A stretch of 64,000 nucleotides of DNA from Brachypodium distachyon (GCF_000005505.3 NC_016133.3:4588001-4652000); one strand, 5' to 3'; counted from the stretch's first letter, positions 35,871 through 49,203 are shown. Notes: generated by a model not told the origin, from the sequence alone. Numbers and translations are program-made.

Positions 35871-36320
35871 TGAAATTTTTTTATAGCATCTTTACAAATG
35901 AAGTTAACTGTGCTTTATATTGGTAAGGTACCTCATGTATTTTTTATAAAATCATCCCAAAAGTTCAAAGTGATGGAGAAAAGAGAGCGATCCGCTTATA
36001 TAGTTATACTTCACAACTTTCCCTCATGTATGACAAGACCTCTTGATTCTAGTATCATGAAAAGTTTCATGCACCGCATCAGTTCACCCAAAGTTCAACC
36101 TCATGGGAAAAAAAATAGACAATACACTTATACTTCAACACTCTTACGTAAGGATAGCATATCGATAAATGTATACTTATTACACAACAGATGGGATCAT
36201 GGAACAAATTTGCTTATCGCTATATCAATTTTAGGTCCGCTTAGTGACTTGCTAATTTACTGAGCCCAGCTCCACTCACCCAGCCAATCAGCCATGCCTA
36301 ACCGTGTAAAAAAAAAGAGA

Positions 36321-36337
36321 GGGGGGGGGGGGGGGGG
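36321..36337. repeat. Homopolymer run of 17 G
   Basis: An uninterrupted G tract follows aaaaaagaga. It may form a G-quadruplex, and its exact length is prone to sequencing error. Confidence 0.7.
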
Positions 36338-36744
36338 CATGTCTATGCTGGATCCGTATCGTGCCAAAGGGGTAACCGGGTAAGAGTGCACGTCGGCACG
36401 TGCATCCAAAATCACTTTGGCACTTTAAGATTCTAGTTAAGTAAAAATACAAGAGAGAGAACTGAAGACTAGTACCGTGGAGCTTGTAATCTAGTGAAAG
36501 CACAAGAATGACAGGTCTTCATACGCTAGAATGGAAAATTGGAAATGCCAGTGCACAGCAGTAAAGAATCTACTGTACAATAATTCCTACGCCTATACAG
36601 TAATCGAAAAGTTTTCTGAAAATTTACAGGCCTAGTATATCCGAGAGCCCAAGTGAAGTTCTCTAGGAGTCTGTCGGGTGAGTTGGCAGGCACCATGCAT
36701 GGGGTGTGGGGTGTGAAAAGGAACCGTTCTGGATGCAGAATGGA

Positions 36745-39633
36745 TCACTGCATTCGCCCGCCGGATTTGCGTTGCCGGAGGTAGAGGAACAACGCCGTGC
36801 ACGCCGCCGCTGCGTAAGGGAACACGGTCCAGATGCCCTGGTTGCAAAGGGAGCATGCTTGGTTGGATCAGAGGGGGGAAGAGGGAATTTGTGGGGGGTG
36901 GGATCGGGGGATGGAATATGTACCACGGCAGCTGCAACGCTTGCGAGCGCGACCACCGGGCGTTCTCTGAGGAGAAATCCGAGTGCTAGCTGCAGTGAAA
37001 CATATTGAATGTCACGAGTAACAATTGACAGGTTCTCGCTCGTAAGTATGAGGTAAGTTTTGTGTTGTAAAATCAAAATTGCTGAAGCATGGTGGTCACT
37101 AGGTAACTTGATAAGCAGCAAAAAAAAAGGGGGGGTCTTGTGGAAAATATGGTGACAAGGTCATTTTTACCTGGATAGGTAGAGTAAATAGACAGCCACA
37201 GCAAACTCCAGCGAAATAGCAGTCTGCTGATACACCCTGTTTATAGTTATCAATAATGTCAATGACAACCAAAAGGATTCATGAGCAGTATATTTGTTGA
37301 AATTTGTAATGAAGAGCTAAGTCTGAAAAAGGACTGACCACTGCGCCTGCTAAAAATGATGTCGGATTGCGTACGCCGATCGAAAATCGCTCAACTACAG
37401 TAGATGGAACAGATACCAATGACTAAAAATGCTCACGAGATCGTTTCTGTGTGGTTTGTGTATCAATTCATAAGGTGCATTTTGTGGAATTTCCAACACA
37501 TGCTGTTTACCCAGAGCTTTACAAATTATTGAGAAACTGCTATTTCATTTTCAGATGCATACCAAAGCCAATTAGGTTCCCGTACTTTTGTACCGCATGG
37601 GATACGCTTAGGGCTTTCTCCTTGCCAATTCCAAGCTACAAAGAGAAATGCAATTAGACCCCCTATAAAGCACAACGCATGATTTTACAAAAATAGAAAA
37701 TATTATTGCAATGTTAACAATTCATCTTAAAGTAAGAAACTTCCATCTTAATAAATCCTTGCCTAACCTTGCTATATATGTCTTCAGATGCTCTTGTTTG
37801 CCTAAAAAGCTTCCCTAGATAGAATGGAACCATATCACTGATACAAACACCCCTGCAAGAAAGGATGGTTTATGGTACTGTCCACGTTAGCCTGTGGTGT
37901 AGTATCATCTGAGATAAAGGATTAATAAAAAGAGGACACAGGACGGGCATACCAGTAAACCCACAATACTGTAGAAATTATATAGGATGCATTCATCGAG
38001 AATGAGTTAACAAGAGATTGCCAAGTTCCGTCCAAACAAAGGGTGCGTGACAAGGAAATCCCAACCTATGTTGTGAAGAAAAAAGTCATTACGCATAAAA
38101 AAATCAAACCACGATAACTGATACAAAATTGTATACGGAGTCCAAGCATATGGAAAATCAAGCACAAATCTTAGTTGAGCATAGTCTGAGGTACCAGTAC
38201 AGACTACAGAGGACAGACCCAAACGTTTAAAGCTTCTTCACTAATAAACAGTCCAAATCCAGCAGCCATGAGCAACCAGAAGTAGACCCACCTGAAGAAA
38301 AAAGAAAATATAAATCCAATGTATCTAAAGAAGTTTCAATTAAAAAACTACTCCCTCTGATCCATATTAATTGTCTCAAATTTGCCCAAATTTGGACGTA
38401 TCGATGCCTAAAAAACGTCTAGATACATGTAATATTTCGACAATTAATATGGATCGGGGGAATAATATTTAGCTGTCAAATAATTTTTGCAGTGACAAAT
38501 GGTAATGTTTTTGAAACCTTACAATGGAGAAAGGTCAAAATGAAGCTAGTTGTTATAACGATGGACAAGAGCTCTATATAGGGAATGACGCCTGCAAGTT
38601 ACAAAATCATTCCCAAAAGCAATTGTATCCATACATGATACATTGCACACGGTATGTAGTCAATCACAGTTCACGGAGGAATAGATTTGACATTTCACGG
38701 TGGTTTTTGGATAGGTGTCAAGAATATAAATATCATACTTCAGTGTCTGTCTCTATAGTATAGCACAATATTTAGCATGAGTATAACAGAAGAAAAAAAC
38801 ACAAAAAATGTCAAATGCACATACCCTGGTGTATATTCCGGAATTATGACCTTCTTCCCAAATAGAGAAAATGTATACCCAATTGTCGCTGTGGCTGCAT
38901 CTGACTGTGCGTAAGCATCAACAATTTGTGGCATGCTGAAAGATGGAACAGATGAAGGCTGCTTCATGAAGATTGATATCGCGGTAACCGTCGCTGCAAC
39001 ACCCAGAGCAACTGCCACTTTCGCAAGGAAAGAAGCACCAGGATTGCTAGGTTCCACTTCCAGCACATCGACAACCTCACTCGCATCATCGCCACCAGCA
39101 GAAGGCTCCGCGCCAGACATTGACGCCTTTGTGGTCCATGAATCCAAACGGGAGAACCTGCGCGACCTGTTAAGAAAATGAATTTCCAACGGAGCACCTT
39201 TCTACGGAGTATTATTTAAGCAAGTGAGACCCTGAATCGGCAGAAGATGGCTCACAACAATCCAGATATTGTTTAAATTCAGCAATAAATGTAAGGAATC
39301 TTAGGAAGAACTACACTACACGGTCTTCGCGGATGCGCTAGCTATTCACCACAAATTGCCGTTCCTCTAGCAGAGCGTACTCTAAAAAAACCTAATACTG
39401 GGGCAACCGAAATTTTAGGCCACCTGCACAAAAACACCTACCGAGCGAGGAACGCATCGCTCTCATACCCTGATCCTGTCAGAAGCAGCTCCAATAGAAG
39501 GAAACCCCAACCTCGTAATGCGACAGCGGCCGGTGGCGGAACGGCGAGCTCCGGTGGAGAAGGTGGCGCGGCGGCCGGGGAGTCGAAGAGGAGGCGGTGG
39601 AGGGGAGCCGAGATGCGCGGCGACCGTCGCCAT
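36745..39633 (-). CDS. VTT/DedA (SNARE-associated) membrane protein, probably plastid-targeted
   Basis: Coding exons on the minus strand: 39166-38825, 38291-38219, 38065-37953, 37852-37768, 37635-37563, 37394-37339, 37236-37171, 36989-36924, 36837-36745. Phase is kept throughout. A conservative start at 39120 gives 306 residues. An upstream exon from the ATG at 39633 reads like a chloroplast transit peptide (ATVAAHLGSPPPPPLRLPG, then Ser/Arg-rich). It joins in frame only if the donor is at 39512 or 39506, giving about 362-364 residues; an apparently better donor at 39469 is out of frame. The DedA/VTT core shows as WGVCISDMVPFYLGKLFR, HAVQKYGNLIGFVERFSIGVR and FLAGAVVGVSADCYFAGVCCG, with several membrane segments. 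Family members act as lipid scramblases or transporters in membranes; the plant role is unknown. Confidence 0.8.
38351..38460. mobile_element. Stowaway MITE in an intron of the VTT gene
   Basis: Inverted ends ctccctctgatccatattaa and ttaatatggatcggggg, about 110 bases, in the intron between 38825 and 38291. Confidence 0.8.
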
Positions 39634-39802
39634 GAGGGGAGGCGTACCAGACTAGGAGCGCACGTTTGTGTGGCGCCAAAGCAGGCTGGTGGTTGCTCCA
39701 GCCTCCAGGGCGAGGGGAAGACGGTCGACTGGAAATGGAATATGCCATGGTTCTGAAACTCTTTCTCTTTCTTTTCCCAACAGGAACCCTGAAAATTTTA
39801 TA

Positions 39803-40035
39803 CTCTTTCCGAGAACGATGTCTCAATTGTGACTAAATTTAAATGCATCTATACACTAAGTGATGTCTAGATACATACAGATTTTGGCAAACTTGATACT
39901 CCCTCCGATCCTAAATTATTGTCGAAATATTACATGTATCTAGACACTTTTTAAGAATAGATACATTCATATTTGGACAAATTCGAGTCAAGAATTTAGG
40001 ATCAGAGGAGTACATCTTTTGTTGGACGGAGGGGG
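39803..40035. mobile_element. Stowaway MITE nested inside another Stowaway
   Basis: The outer element has ends ctctttccgagaac (39803) and ttggacggaggggg (40035) with TA on both sides. A second, complete Stowaway (39899-40010; ctccctccgatcctaaatta to tttaggatcagaggag) sits in its middle. Confidence 0.7.
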
Positions 40036-40343
40036 TAATTGATTATTCCGTCCAGTTTTCTAGTTTTACCTTTTTTTGCTTCCTGATTATCGTTCTATTA
40101 CTACTTCAGATGGCAAATTATAGTGCCTCGAAAAAAGGGAGGAAAAGAAGTTCAAGAGTAATTTTGAAGAGCCAAGTGGAAATGTAAATAGAACCCCAAA
40201 GTACAGTTGGATCCATACAGTTTCCTGAGCTGTCTAACAGCTTATTATCCAAACATGCATGTGAGCAGGTAAGAATTTCTGATATGTATTTTATGTGCAG
40301 GTTTCAAGAGAATATATCTATTTTAAATAACAATATGTTACAG

Positions 40344-40450
40344 AAGATCCTAAATTCTTGACTCAAATTTGTCCAAATATAGATATATCTATACTTAAAA
40401 AGTGTCTAGATACATGTAATATTTCGACAACAATTTAGGATCGGGGGGAG
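40344..40450. mobile_element. Stowaway MITE, left end truncated
   Basis: The element reads gatcctaaattcttgactca to aatttaggatcggggggag. The left end lacks the ctccctcc termini. It lies just past the 3' end of the GDPDL gene. Confidence 0.7.
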
Positions 40451-40513
40451 TATGTTCAAGAGGAGGAAACATAAAGAACATGTGGTAGTACAATGCCAGT
40501 CAAGGAGAAAGGA

Positions 40514-43500
40514 TCAATGGAAACTCAAGGACAAGAAGGCAGCAATGCCAACCACCAGAAGGTAATTGCTGACATTGGAGCTCGCTGCAGAGGCGCTGTC
40601 ATCAGCTGCTTTCGGTGTCGCTTCTGGAGGGCTGCTCACGGAGACTGGCGGCAGCGGCGGATCAAGAACATCGGCGGGTTCCAACACGGGTGCTGGCGGG
40701 AGTGCGGGAGGCAGCGCACCAGGGGGCACCTGGCTGACCAGAGAACCAGGTTCTGCGGGCAGGATTGTGTAGCTCAGGTTCAGGGTCAGATCACTGCATG
40801 GGCTCTCTGCAATTCATTCAGAGAAGAGATCAAAACTGTTGTTACTCTGGCAATTGTTGATGTTCCCAACCGACTTTCACAATGAATTGTGGGGAGTGCT
40901 TGAGCTGAAAAACTCTTCCGTATTGCTGCAATTTAAAAGTGTTCAATGTTCATAGTGTCAAACAGGTACTTACTGAAGTATGCAATTGCAGTGGCTGGGA
41001 ACTCAGTCACAAGCCCATCGACCGCCAGTGATGCAGAGTATGTAGCGATCTCCATCATTGGGTCAGCCCAATAGTCGAACCCAAGGTTCATGAACTCATT
41101 CTTGAGCACACCAGCATACACGCTGATGTTTGCAGCATGCAGCCTTTCCACCAAATTGGTGAACCCTGTCAGGAAAAAGCCATTGACCTCAACAAGAGAA
41201 GTGCGGGTCACGCTCACTGCATGCGCAAACTCCTTGATCTCATCGATTGAAGGCTTAGAAGCATCACTTATTACGGAGTGAACAACCAAGACCCGCTGGA
41301 AAGTTGGGAAGTTCTTGAACGCTGAAAGCACCGAGGAGTCATCCGACTGGATGAGCACATGCTGCTTGTCCTCCTTGTCGTAGCTCGCATTAACCAGTGA
41401 CTTGGTGACTGCATCTACCACGCCAAGACCTCTGGTAGCAAGGTATGAAGCATGCTGCTCTCAGCAAAGAATATTTGGTTCAGCAGATTGACGGAGATAA
41501 CAGGAGCAAACGATAATTTCAGGTGAAATGGATGTTACCTCTATCTCGATCATTATACCAGAGACATTGCTGGTCTTGGCGAAGTCAAGGAATTCGGTCA
41601 AAGTCAAGAATTTGCCAGCATTCTTCACTGCAGGATTTCTTTTCAGGCCTACCGGAGCATATGGACCAATAAGATCGGCTGATCAGATGGAAAAAAGAAA
41701 GATGTTAGTGCATGCATATATATGACATTTTGGAAGAAAGAATATATGAAGAAGCAATTTAGTTGTTCTTTACGCTTCACGCTTTGGATCTCGCTCCATG
41801 AGAGATCAAATGAGAAAATGCCAGATTTATTCTGTATTTCATTGATAGTAACAACTTTTGTCATGAAAGTGGTTGCCGCAGTCGTGCTGCTGGTGAGATC
41901 TGCAGATGCCAAGCAAAAGGCCACACCATCTTTTGACATCCGAACCGGGCAATCAATTATGTCTGCACCATCTTTCACTGCTTGTTGGTAGGCAAGGTCC
42001 GTGCAGCCTGGGAAGACACCACTTGCACCATTGTGTGTTATAATGAATGGCCTCTCTCCGTCTAAGTGTTAAATAGAAATTAGCAGATCGTAGGATGATG
42101 ATGAGTTAGCAAAGTGAATACTGTGACGTAAAAAGAGAGACAGCTTACCATCAGTAGGGCGAAGAACATTTCCCTTGGTATGTGCCAAGCACGCTGCAAA
42201 GATCCTCAAAGATGTCATCAAGGAATAGATAAAATATGATACTCCCTCCGATCCATAATAAGTATATTGGATTTAGTACAAAGTTGTACTAAATCCAAGA
42301 CACTTGTTATGGATCGGAGGGAGAAACTAATACATATGTTCCTAACATGTGTAACTTTTTGTGGCAGCCCCAATTTGCCTAATGTTAGTTGTGGCAATGT
42401 TAGACATCAACCAGATATGCCCTTAGCACATGGAATAGTTCTTACCGATAGCTCCTGATGCAGTGGGCGGGAAGTCTGTTAGCACACCGTCTACACAGAA
42501 GTCTGAATTGTCTATGAACTGCAAGTATTCTGTGGCAGGATCATAGCTGTAGTTGTAACTCGTAAATACATCATTGGCAAACCCTGCTGCATACACTTCC
42601 AGCCCTAGGGCATGTGCATCTTTGACTAAACTAGTAGGTGGCAGCAAGTACTGTTCATGATTCAATGGCCAAATATAATTCCTGGGGACCATAATTCCTG
42701 ATGCAAAGGCCTTAATGGATTTCAGATCTTTCACAATTTCTCCATATTTTTTCTTAACAGTAGTCTCAGTAACATTTTCATAGAGACACCGCAAAATTAT
42801 CTTAGTCTTGCCCTTAAGCTTTCCACTGATACTTTCCAAGAATGAAATATCTGGTGAGGATATGTAAGTGATAGGATATTCTTTTGGTAATCCTAATAGG
42901 TAATCTTCGGTACTTAATTTGTGGTCCTTAAAAAAACTGTCGAACTGCAAAAAAACATGAAGTTGTAGTAGATAGAAGACATGGTTTAGTAAGAAGGGAG
43001 CCTTGGAGAACTTGAGTGTTAGTGAAATCCTATTTACCTCTACATTAACCCAAATCTGCTGGGGGCGGAGTTCGGCCACATCATCAAGCGTATACATTCC
43101 CATGCTGCCATCAAATGTGCTTGGGCGAGAAAATATACTCTGCATCACTGAGAGATGATCAAACAACATGACACGTCAATATTTCACAACAACATTCGTT
43201 TCAGAAGCTAAATGGCAAGAGGAATTTTAAGATAAGCCAAAACTAATATAAACTGTTAACTATGTGTGATCTGGTGACTCATACCTACTATTACATCATA
43301 GTAGGTAAAAGTCTATGAATGAGTGCATAAGATTAAAATGGACTTTGCACCTTGTACCAATTAGGAAGTAAATAATAGTAAAGCATGTATAAATAAGGGA
43401 AGAATGAGCCTAATCAGTCATATTGATTCTATTCTATTTTGGAATAATTATTAGCAAGCTCCCGTGTATAAACATGTGTCACTCTTTCTTTAGACTATGT

Positions 43501-45941
43501 AACAAAATAGTTTTCATGTCATTAGTAGTAACACATCGATTAGTACTTTTGGAACTTACAAACAATAATTTGTGTCGTCAATCAGACAAATAGGTAGTAC
43601 GTTGTTGAGGAACATGAAAGCGAATAGATTAATGTGCTTAACACGGATCATCCGACCATCCTCCACGTTATCGATATATTGAGCTAGCTTTCCAGATGGT
43701 GCATGTGCTAAGATAGTGCTTCGAGTGCACGCCTTGGTCTAGATGTATGTCATAGGAGATTGGAAACATAATCAAACACATTATCTCTAGTAAATATTAA
43801 TTTTGAAATAGAACTAATATGACATTTTTCATTACTTTATTTGTTCTACAAGAGAAGGTATATAGATATATATAATATATATAATTCATGTAAACCGTCC
43901 GTCCATGCGGTACAATCAAAAACTTTGGTGTCTTTACTACTACCTCCATTCCTAAATATAAAGATGTTCTAGCTTTGTCCTAAGTCAAACCTAATATCAA
44001 ATAAGTATACAATGGCAATATATATCATGGCAGATTTAATATAACTAATTTAGAGTTGTGGACGTTAGAAGAATTTTCTAGAAACTTGGGACTTAGGACA
44101 AAGCTAGAACATCTTATATTTAGGAACAGAGGGAGTAGTATATATCAAAGATCTTTGAAATATTGGAAAGGGATAACTAAGTCCAAAAGAAACCATCCGT
44201 TTTTAACGCCCAAAAAACTTAACTAAGCCAGTGGAATTCTCACATAGCCAAAGTTATCCTGCCTTGATCAATGGTGTCTAAGATTAAATACTACTCTTAC
44301 CTCCTATAAGAGGTTAGTTGGAGTGTCTTAAAAGAGCTCACCTCCAAGGAGACCAGGATATGTTTCAACCTTATGTATGCCAAATATGGAAGAAACTTAG
44401 GTGTTTACCACTCTTCATAATATAAAATTTCTAATCTTCATGGAACACGGATAAAAGTGCATAACTTTTCGCTTTGGAGTTTTAAAAGATTCAAGAGTTT
44501 TGCCTGCTTACATGTGACGTTGTGAGACAGCTCGTCGGCGGTGAAATCCACAGAAAACCATCCATGCACATCTTCTGCACCCACCTTGTATGTTTTGTCC
44601 CTCTTAGGGAAAATTTCGGCAATTAGTGTTGACTTGTCAAGCCTCAAGCCAGTTTTGCAGAAGCCTATAGCATCACTGGACAATTGCAGATCGCAGTGCA
44701 GAATGACATCATGCAAGCTAGTTGCCATTGCAACCTGGTAAGCTAGCTGGCTTGAGTCAGGAAATAAGCCAGAGAACCCAGCATGAGCAATGACTAGAGG
44801 AGGACGACCTGGTGGGACAATGATAGAATGATTAGCAGCATTCAGAGCAGTGGAAAATCAAAATACTAGATAGAGCGCAGGGGCAGCGCCACTGCGGTGC
44901 AAGGGTAACCGTTACTGTGTACAAAAAAAAAGTGTATATGTAATGTCAGTTTATGTATAGGAGTTTGGTAATAACTTTGGGCACATGTTCACATGTAATA
45001 ATCCTCTACCAGCCTGTCCCACACCTCCTGTAAGTCCTGGGCATGGGCATCAGACACTCCTAACAGACCAGAGAGCCCACTCGGTGTAAAACTTTGTCTC
45101 TCTATCCTTCCTGTACTATCAGGCAGCAGCAGCATATGCACAGAGCAGAGAGAGCAAAATGTGCCGCTGCCACGCTCAGCTGATTCAAGGGGCGCCGCTG
45201 CCCTCGGATAGAGGGGACCTCTTTACCTCTCGATTCAATAGCTCCCTAAACGGGCTTTTGTTTAAACTTGCTCAGTTTCACATTAAGGATATCTAAAAAG
45301 ATCATTGTTGAAAGCTCCCAATCCACTATTAGTGTTTATTGTCACTTGCCTATATGCATATGGAAGAATTGTTTTGAATGGTGAGAAGTATTGTCCAACT
45401 TTCTATTACACTTGTTGAAACAAAGAAGCACATTCAGTATGAATTTGTTTACAAGCTTTCAAATTTTGTGCTAACTATCCCTGTATGAAGTGCAAATGTT
45501 AGTCTTTTCTTTCAATGACAATGGAAAATAAGTTAAGAAACACGGGGAGCCACATATGAATGATTGCTCGGTTAGATTTATTAAGGGAATATGTGCACTA
45601 AAACAGCGACAAGTATTTAGGAACGGAGGGAGTATATATTTTTCTTATATATTTTAACTTTTAAATTATTCAACTTGTACTTTAATTGGCACTATTTTGT
45701 ACGTTTTCTAGTGAGTTGGGACAAAAGAAATTCTAACTTTTGACTACCCAGCCCAGAAATCTTGGCTCCAAACTGGTTGAGTGAAAGAACAGACTTTACA
45801 ATTGAAACTTCAGAAAGCAAACAAAAGGTTAAGATGTTTACCTTCCAGAGTCTGCCATTTCGGTACTGGAGCATCTAGAGCAGCATTGGTTCCATGAAGA
45901 AATAAGAGGATCAAAAGCATGTGAGGATATCTTCCTCCCAT
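40514..45941 (-). CDS. GPI-anchored glycerophosphodiester phosphodiesterase-like protein (GDPDL)
   Basis: Nine exons, 45941-45842, 44808-44512, 43147-43038, 42944-42446, 42193-42149, 42061-41774, 41678-41539, 41454-40974 and 40806-40514, in consistent phase, give 750 residues, the usual size. A signal peptide (about 1-20) is followed by two GDPD-like domains: the first begins RPPLVIAHAGFSGLFPDSS, the second ERPFIITHNGASGVFPGCT with DGADIIDCPVRMSKDG. The C terminus is a Pro/Ala/Ser-rich stretch ending in a hydrophobic GPI-signal (YLLVVGIAAFLSLSFH). This is the SHV3/GDPDL family, which acts at the plasma membrane/cell wall in cellulose organisation. As is usual for these, the classic PEN and ExD metal-site residues of bacterial GDPDs are replaced, so enzyme activity is doubtful. 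Two introns carry MITEs. Confidence 0.93.
42242..42323. mobile_element. Short Stowaway MITE in a GDPDL intron
   Basis: 82 bases with long inverted arms (ctccctccgatccataataa, inverse of ttatggatcggagggag, plus ggatttagtacaa/ttgtactaaatcc) forming a near-complete hairpin. Confidence 0.85.
43940..44136. mobile_element. Stowaway MITE in GDPDL intron 2
   Basis: Ends ctacctccattcctaaatat and atatttaggaacagagggag, with subterminal inverted gatgttctagctttgtccta / taggacaaagctagaacatc. About 197 bases. Confidence 0.85.
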
Positions 45942-46014
45942 TTACCCAGGAGGAGCACCCTGCATTACATAACATTTCTTTCAGCTCCAGACAAACAATT
46001 ATAACACACGGACG

Positions 46015-46272
46015 GAGGACCCAGTAGGGCAAGGTAGGGCGGCCGCCCTACCTTGATTTTCGCCTCAGTTACGAATTGGGGAAGATTATGAAACGGGGGA
46101 TCTAAAGAGCGGAATCCGTTCGTGTGGTGATGGGAGGAGAAACGGTCGGGAGCGAGAGAATCGAAGGGGAGATGAACCTGCGGTGGAGGCTCTCGAGCGA
46201 GGAGGAAGACCGTCCATCAGGAGGAGAAACGGTCGGGTGCGAGAGAGGAGGAGAGGGGGTATAGGAATAGGT
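46015..46272. repeat. Dispersed palindrome-bearing repeat, copy B
   Basis: It begins ggaggacccagtagggc, as copy A at 21259. It contains a perfect 26-base palindrome at 46030-46055 and shares the ggaatccgttcgtg and gggaggagaaacggtcggga blocks. It is shorter than copy A, lacking most of the GC-rich tandem units, and ends near gggggtataggaata (copy A: gggagtgtaggaatt). It starts about 74 bases upstream of the GDPDL start codon, in the same orientation relative to the gene as copy A has to the F-box gene. Confidence 0.75.
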
Positions 46273-47076
46273 GGCCATCACGCCGGACAGGTCTAAGGTT
46301 AAACGGGCCTGGCCCGGATGCGACCTCATGAAACCCGACTCTTCCAGATTCAGTCACGGCACCGTATAACTGGGCTAACTATCCAAAGAGTAAAATGAGA
46401 ATAACATGAATACTCGTAATGTTTAAGAATACATAGATGAAATAAGGACAAAGTCGTGTTAGATGACGTAACCGTTGCATCAAGTTAAGACAAATTATTA
46501 AATTGTTGTTAGATGCACACTTGTTTGGTCTTTTAGAATTTGTATTTGCGCTTTTGTATAAAATAAATCTGCAAAATTCAACTAATTTAACTCTTAATCA
46601 TTAGAAGCAATGATGGCGATGACTTGCCAAGCTATGCATTTGGACAGGGTCTGAGAAAGACGTTGTAGGAGGCAGTGACGACGAGTCAGTTGTTGCCTAC
46701 ATTGGCAGCCAGCCTTCTGAGGTGGTGTGCGTAGCGTTCCAACGTGATTTTGCGCAATCGACGACGATATAGCCTGCAAAGACTGGTTCTCTGAGAGACG
46801 CAACTTCTGCACTCTTAGTTATTTCGGCTATCTACTGTTGATGTCCATGTATGATTGCTCATTGATGTCTTAATTGTCCTAACTTTAATCATATTTCTTG
46901 CTTAATGAAAGTCGATAGGGAATTATATTACTTAATGACAGTAGATATTATGTTTCAGAGCGTTGTTTATTAGCCAAATATTTACTTGATATTTTTAGGT
47001 CGGTAAGTATGAAGATATCTTTGGAAGCAAAATATAACTATATTTTTACTCTTATAAAGATTTGAGTTGTTGACAA
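46273..47076. other. AT-rich spacer, no gene seen
   Basis: Only short frames; I recognise no transposon ends or tandem repeat. Confidence 0.45.
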
Positions 47077-47662
47077 CTAGGGATGGCAATGGGTACCCAT
47101 CCCGGCAGGTAAATCCCCGTTAGGGCACGGGTTTGGGCCAAAAACTTTACCCACAGGTACGTAAATGGAAAAAATTCCATACGCAGCAGGTAGAGCGGGT
47201 ATGGGTATGGGAATGCGTAACCCATATCCATGTACCCGTTTACCCATATACTAGATAGCTAGTGTATGGGTGCAATCTTCACGGAGAAGATAGGCTCACA
47301 ATGTGCTGCAGTTTTTGTCATTATGTGTTGCTATTTTTAACGACACATTGTCTTTTATGTGTTGTTGTTGTTGTTGTTGTTGTTGTTAATATTATGCTAA
47401 TGTAGTGTTGTTTGTGACATGATAATTGCGGTTTTTAAGAAGTATATTGTTGCTTCTAATAAATATGTTGTTGTTTACGACTATGTGATTAAATATTAAC
47501 ATTTTACCTGCGGGTACCCGTCTACCCTAACGGGTAACGGGTATGGGGAAAAACAGTACCCGTTGCCGGGTATGGGTACGGATAACGGGTAAGATCAAAC
47601 GGAGGGGGTAAGGGTATGGGAAGGCACCACTCGTACCCATACCCTGCGGGTGCCATTCCTAG
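47077..47662. mobile_element. hAT-like non-autonomous element
   Basis: Terminal inverted repeats ctagggatggca and tgccattcctag bound about 586 bases. The subterminal regions on both sides are dense in gggtaccc / tacccgt / gggtatggg motifs, as in hAT-type MITEs. A GTT microsatellite (about 47360-47386) lies inside. No clear 8-base target duplication was found. Confidence 0.65.
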
Positions 47663-48449
47663 TTGTTGATCGTCTACTCACCCCACTGAATATTTTTTTG
47701 CAAATCATTATAACTGTCATATATTCTATGTTATAGATATTAATATTTACGATTTTTATATTATGGTTGATTTGACATATAGTATTACTAGAAGATATAT
47801 CATAAGATGTACCAACCAAAAAAATGCATCCTAAAAAATCCAAAAAAAACAAATTTATTGAAATATATTTTGCAGACCTAGAAAAATATCTATTTTAACT
47901 CATAGTGTTAGGATATGAATTCGCCGTACCTCAAAAAATTTCTGTCCTCCGCCAATGGTTATAAGAATTATGCATTTGCAGCAAAAAGAACACACATATA
48001 TATATATATATCTCTGGCATTGAATAATTCAGAAAATAATTAAAGACGAACAATGAACATACAAAAAGGTAAGGAATTTGAGAAATAGAACAAATAATAT
48101 TGCATGAAAGGATCCTCTATAACAAACAAATGGGACCAGAAAATGAACGTAGGAAGGGGAAACATGATCTCTCACCAAACATAAAAATTCCAGGTTTGAA
48201 AATTTAACCCCAAACTAAAATGCAATAGAACTGGATTTGAGGAAGAAAAATGCGGTACCTCACATGAAACAACCGGAAATAAAATTTTAGAGGAGGCGGT
48301 GATCTATCTCCAGCCCCACCCAGCCAACGCCTGCAAGGTCCCTATATCAGAATTGTGGAGAGGAGACAAAAGAGAAAAGGCTTCTAAAATTAGGGGGCTC
48401 CCAAACGATGGACACCTTTTAACATGCTTAATTTAGAGATCCCAGCCTC
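47663..48449. other. AT-rich spacer with an AT microsatellite
   Basis: A (ca)n/(ta)n run lies at about 47990-48012. No gene seen. Confidence 0.45.
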
Positions 48450-49203
48450 ATGTGTATCTCTCGCGAGTTTCTGCTTCATCCGCTTCAGCAAGAAAACATA
48501 ACTCCTCGTTTTGCCTTAAAATACCATGGGAAAAGGGGGATTGGTTCACATGAACAGCTCGTAACTGCTCTCACTCGTAACTCCTCCAACGGGCGCGCGG
48601 CTGTGGCACCGCACATGACCACAAGTCCACAATGATATCGAGGAGCGCGAGGACCGTGTTCATTGGGCGGGGGAGCACGGTGCGGCATGTTACGGGGAGG
48701 GCGCGTCCGACTGGCATCCGCGCCCCGAGCACCCGACTACCCGAGTAGAGGTAGTCGGAGGAGGAGGCGCGACGGTGACGAAGGCTAACGGGGGAGCAGG
48801 AGGAACCCCGCGTCTAGCGTGAAGAGGGCAAGGTGCCCCACCCCCGAGACGATGTCCACCGCCCATGCCGTCGGCGAGGGTCGGCGGTGACAAGGATGAA
48901 CGCCGTCGCCACCCGTCATGGCTTCTCCGAGTGGAGTCGGATTTGGGGGCTGGACTCGCACGCCGGCGACGACGAGGATGAACACCGTCCGCCACCCGTC
49001 ATGCCTTCTCCGAGTGGAGTCAGATTTGGGGGCTGGACTCACATTCTTCCCGTGCATTTCGCATCGATTTTTGTCATTCTCGTGATGCTCGTGGGCTCGT
49101 GGCCTTCGCGGATGAGCCGGTGCGGCTGTCTTTGTGACTTTGTCCCACTGAAAAAAATTCTTCCCCAGTCCCAAAATAAATAACGTATATTTGTACAGAT
49201 TTT
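48450..49203. repeat. GC-rich region with an 83-base direct repeat
   Basis: A unit with gatgaac.ccgtc.gccaccc, gtcatg.cttctccgagtgga and atttgggggctggactc occurs at about 48892-48960 and 48975-49043. Open frames over it on both strands are low-complexity and show no domain. It is probably transposon-derived. Confidence 0.55.

Larger units (their letters stand above)
35319..36744. other. Spacer between GT47 and VTT genes with tandem repeat and G-run
   Basis: No gene is seen. It contains the repeat array at 35617-35870 and a 17-G run at 36321-36337. Confidence 0.5.

Noticed and set aside
47340..47390. CRISPR-like or other regular array
   Set aside because: It is a simple GTT microsatellite within a hAT-like element; no spacers exist and the genome is plant nuclear.
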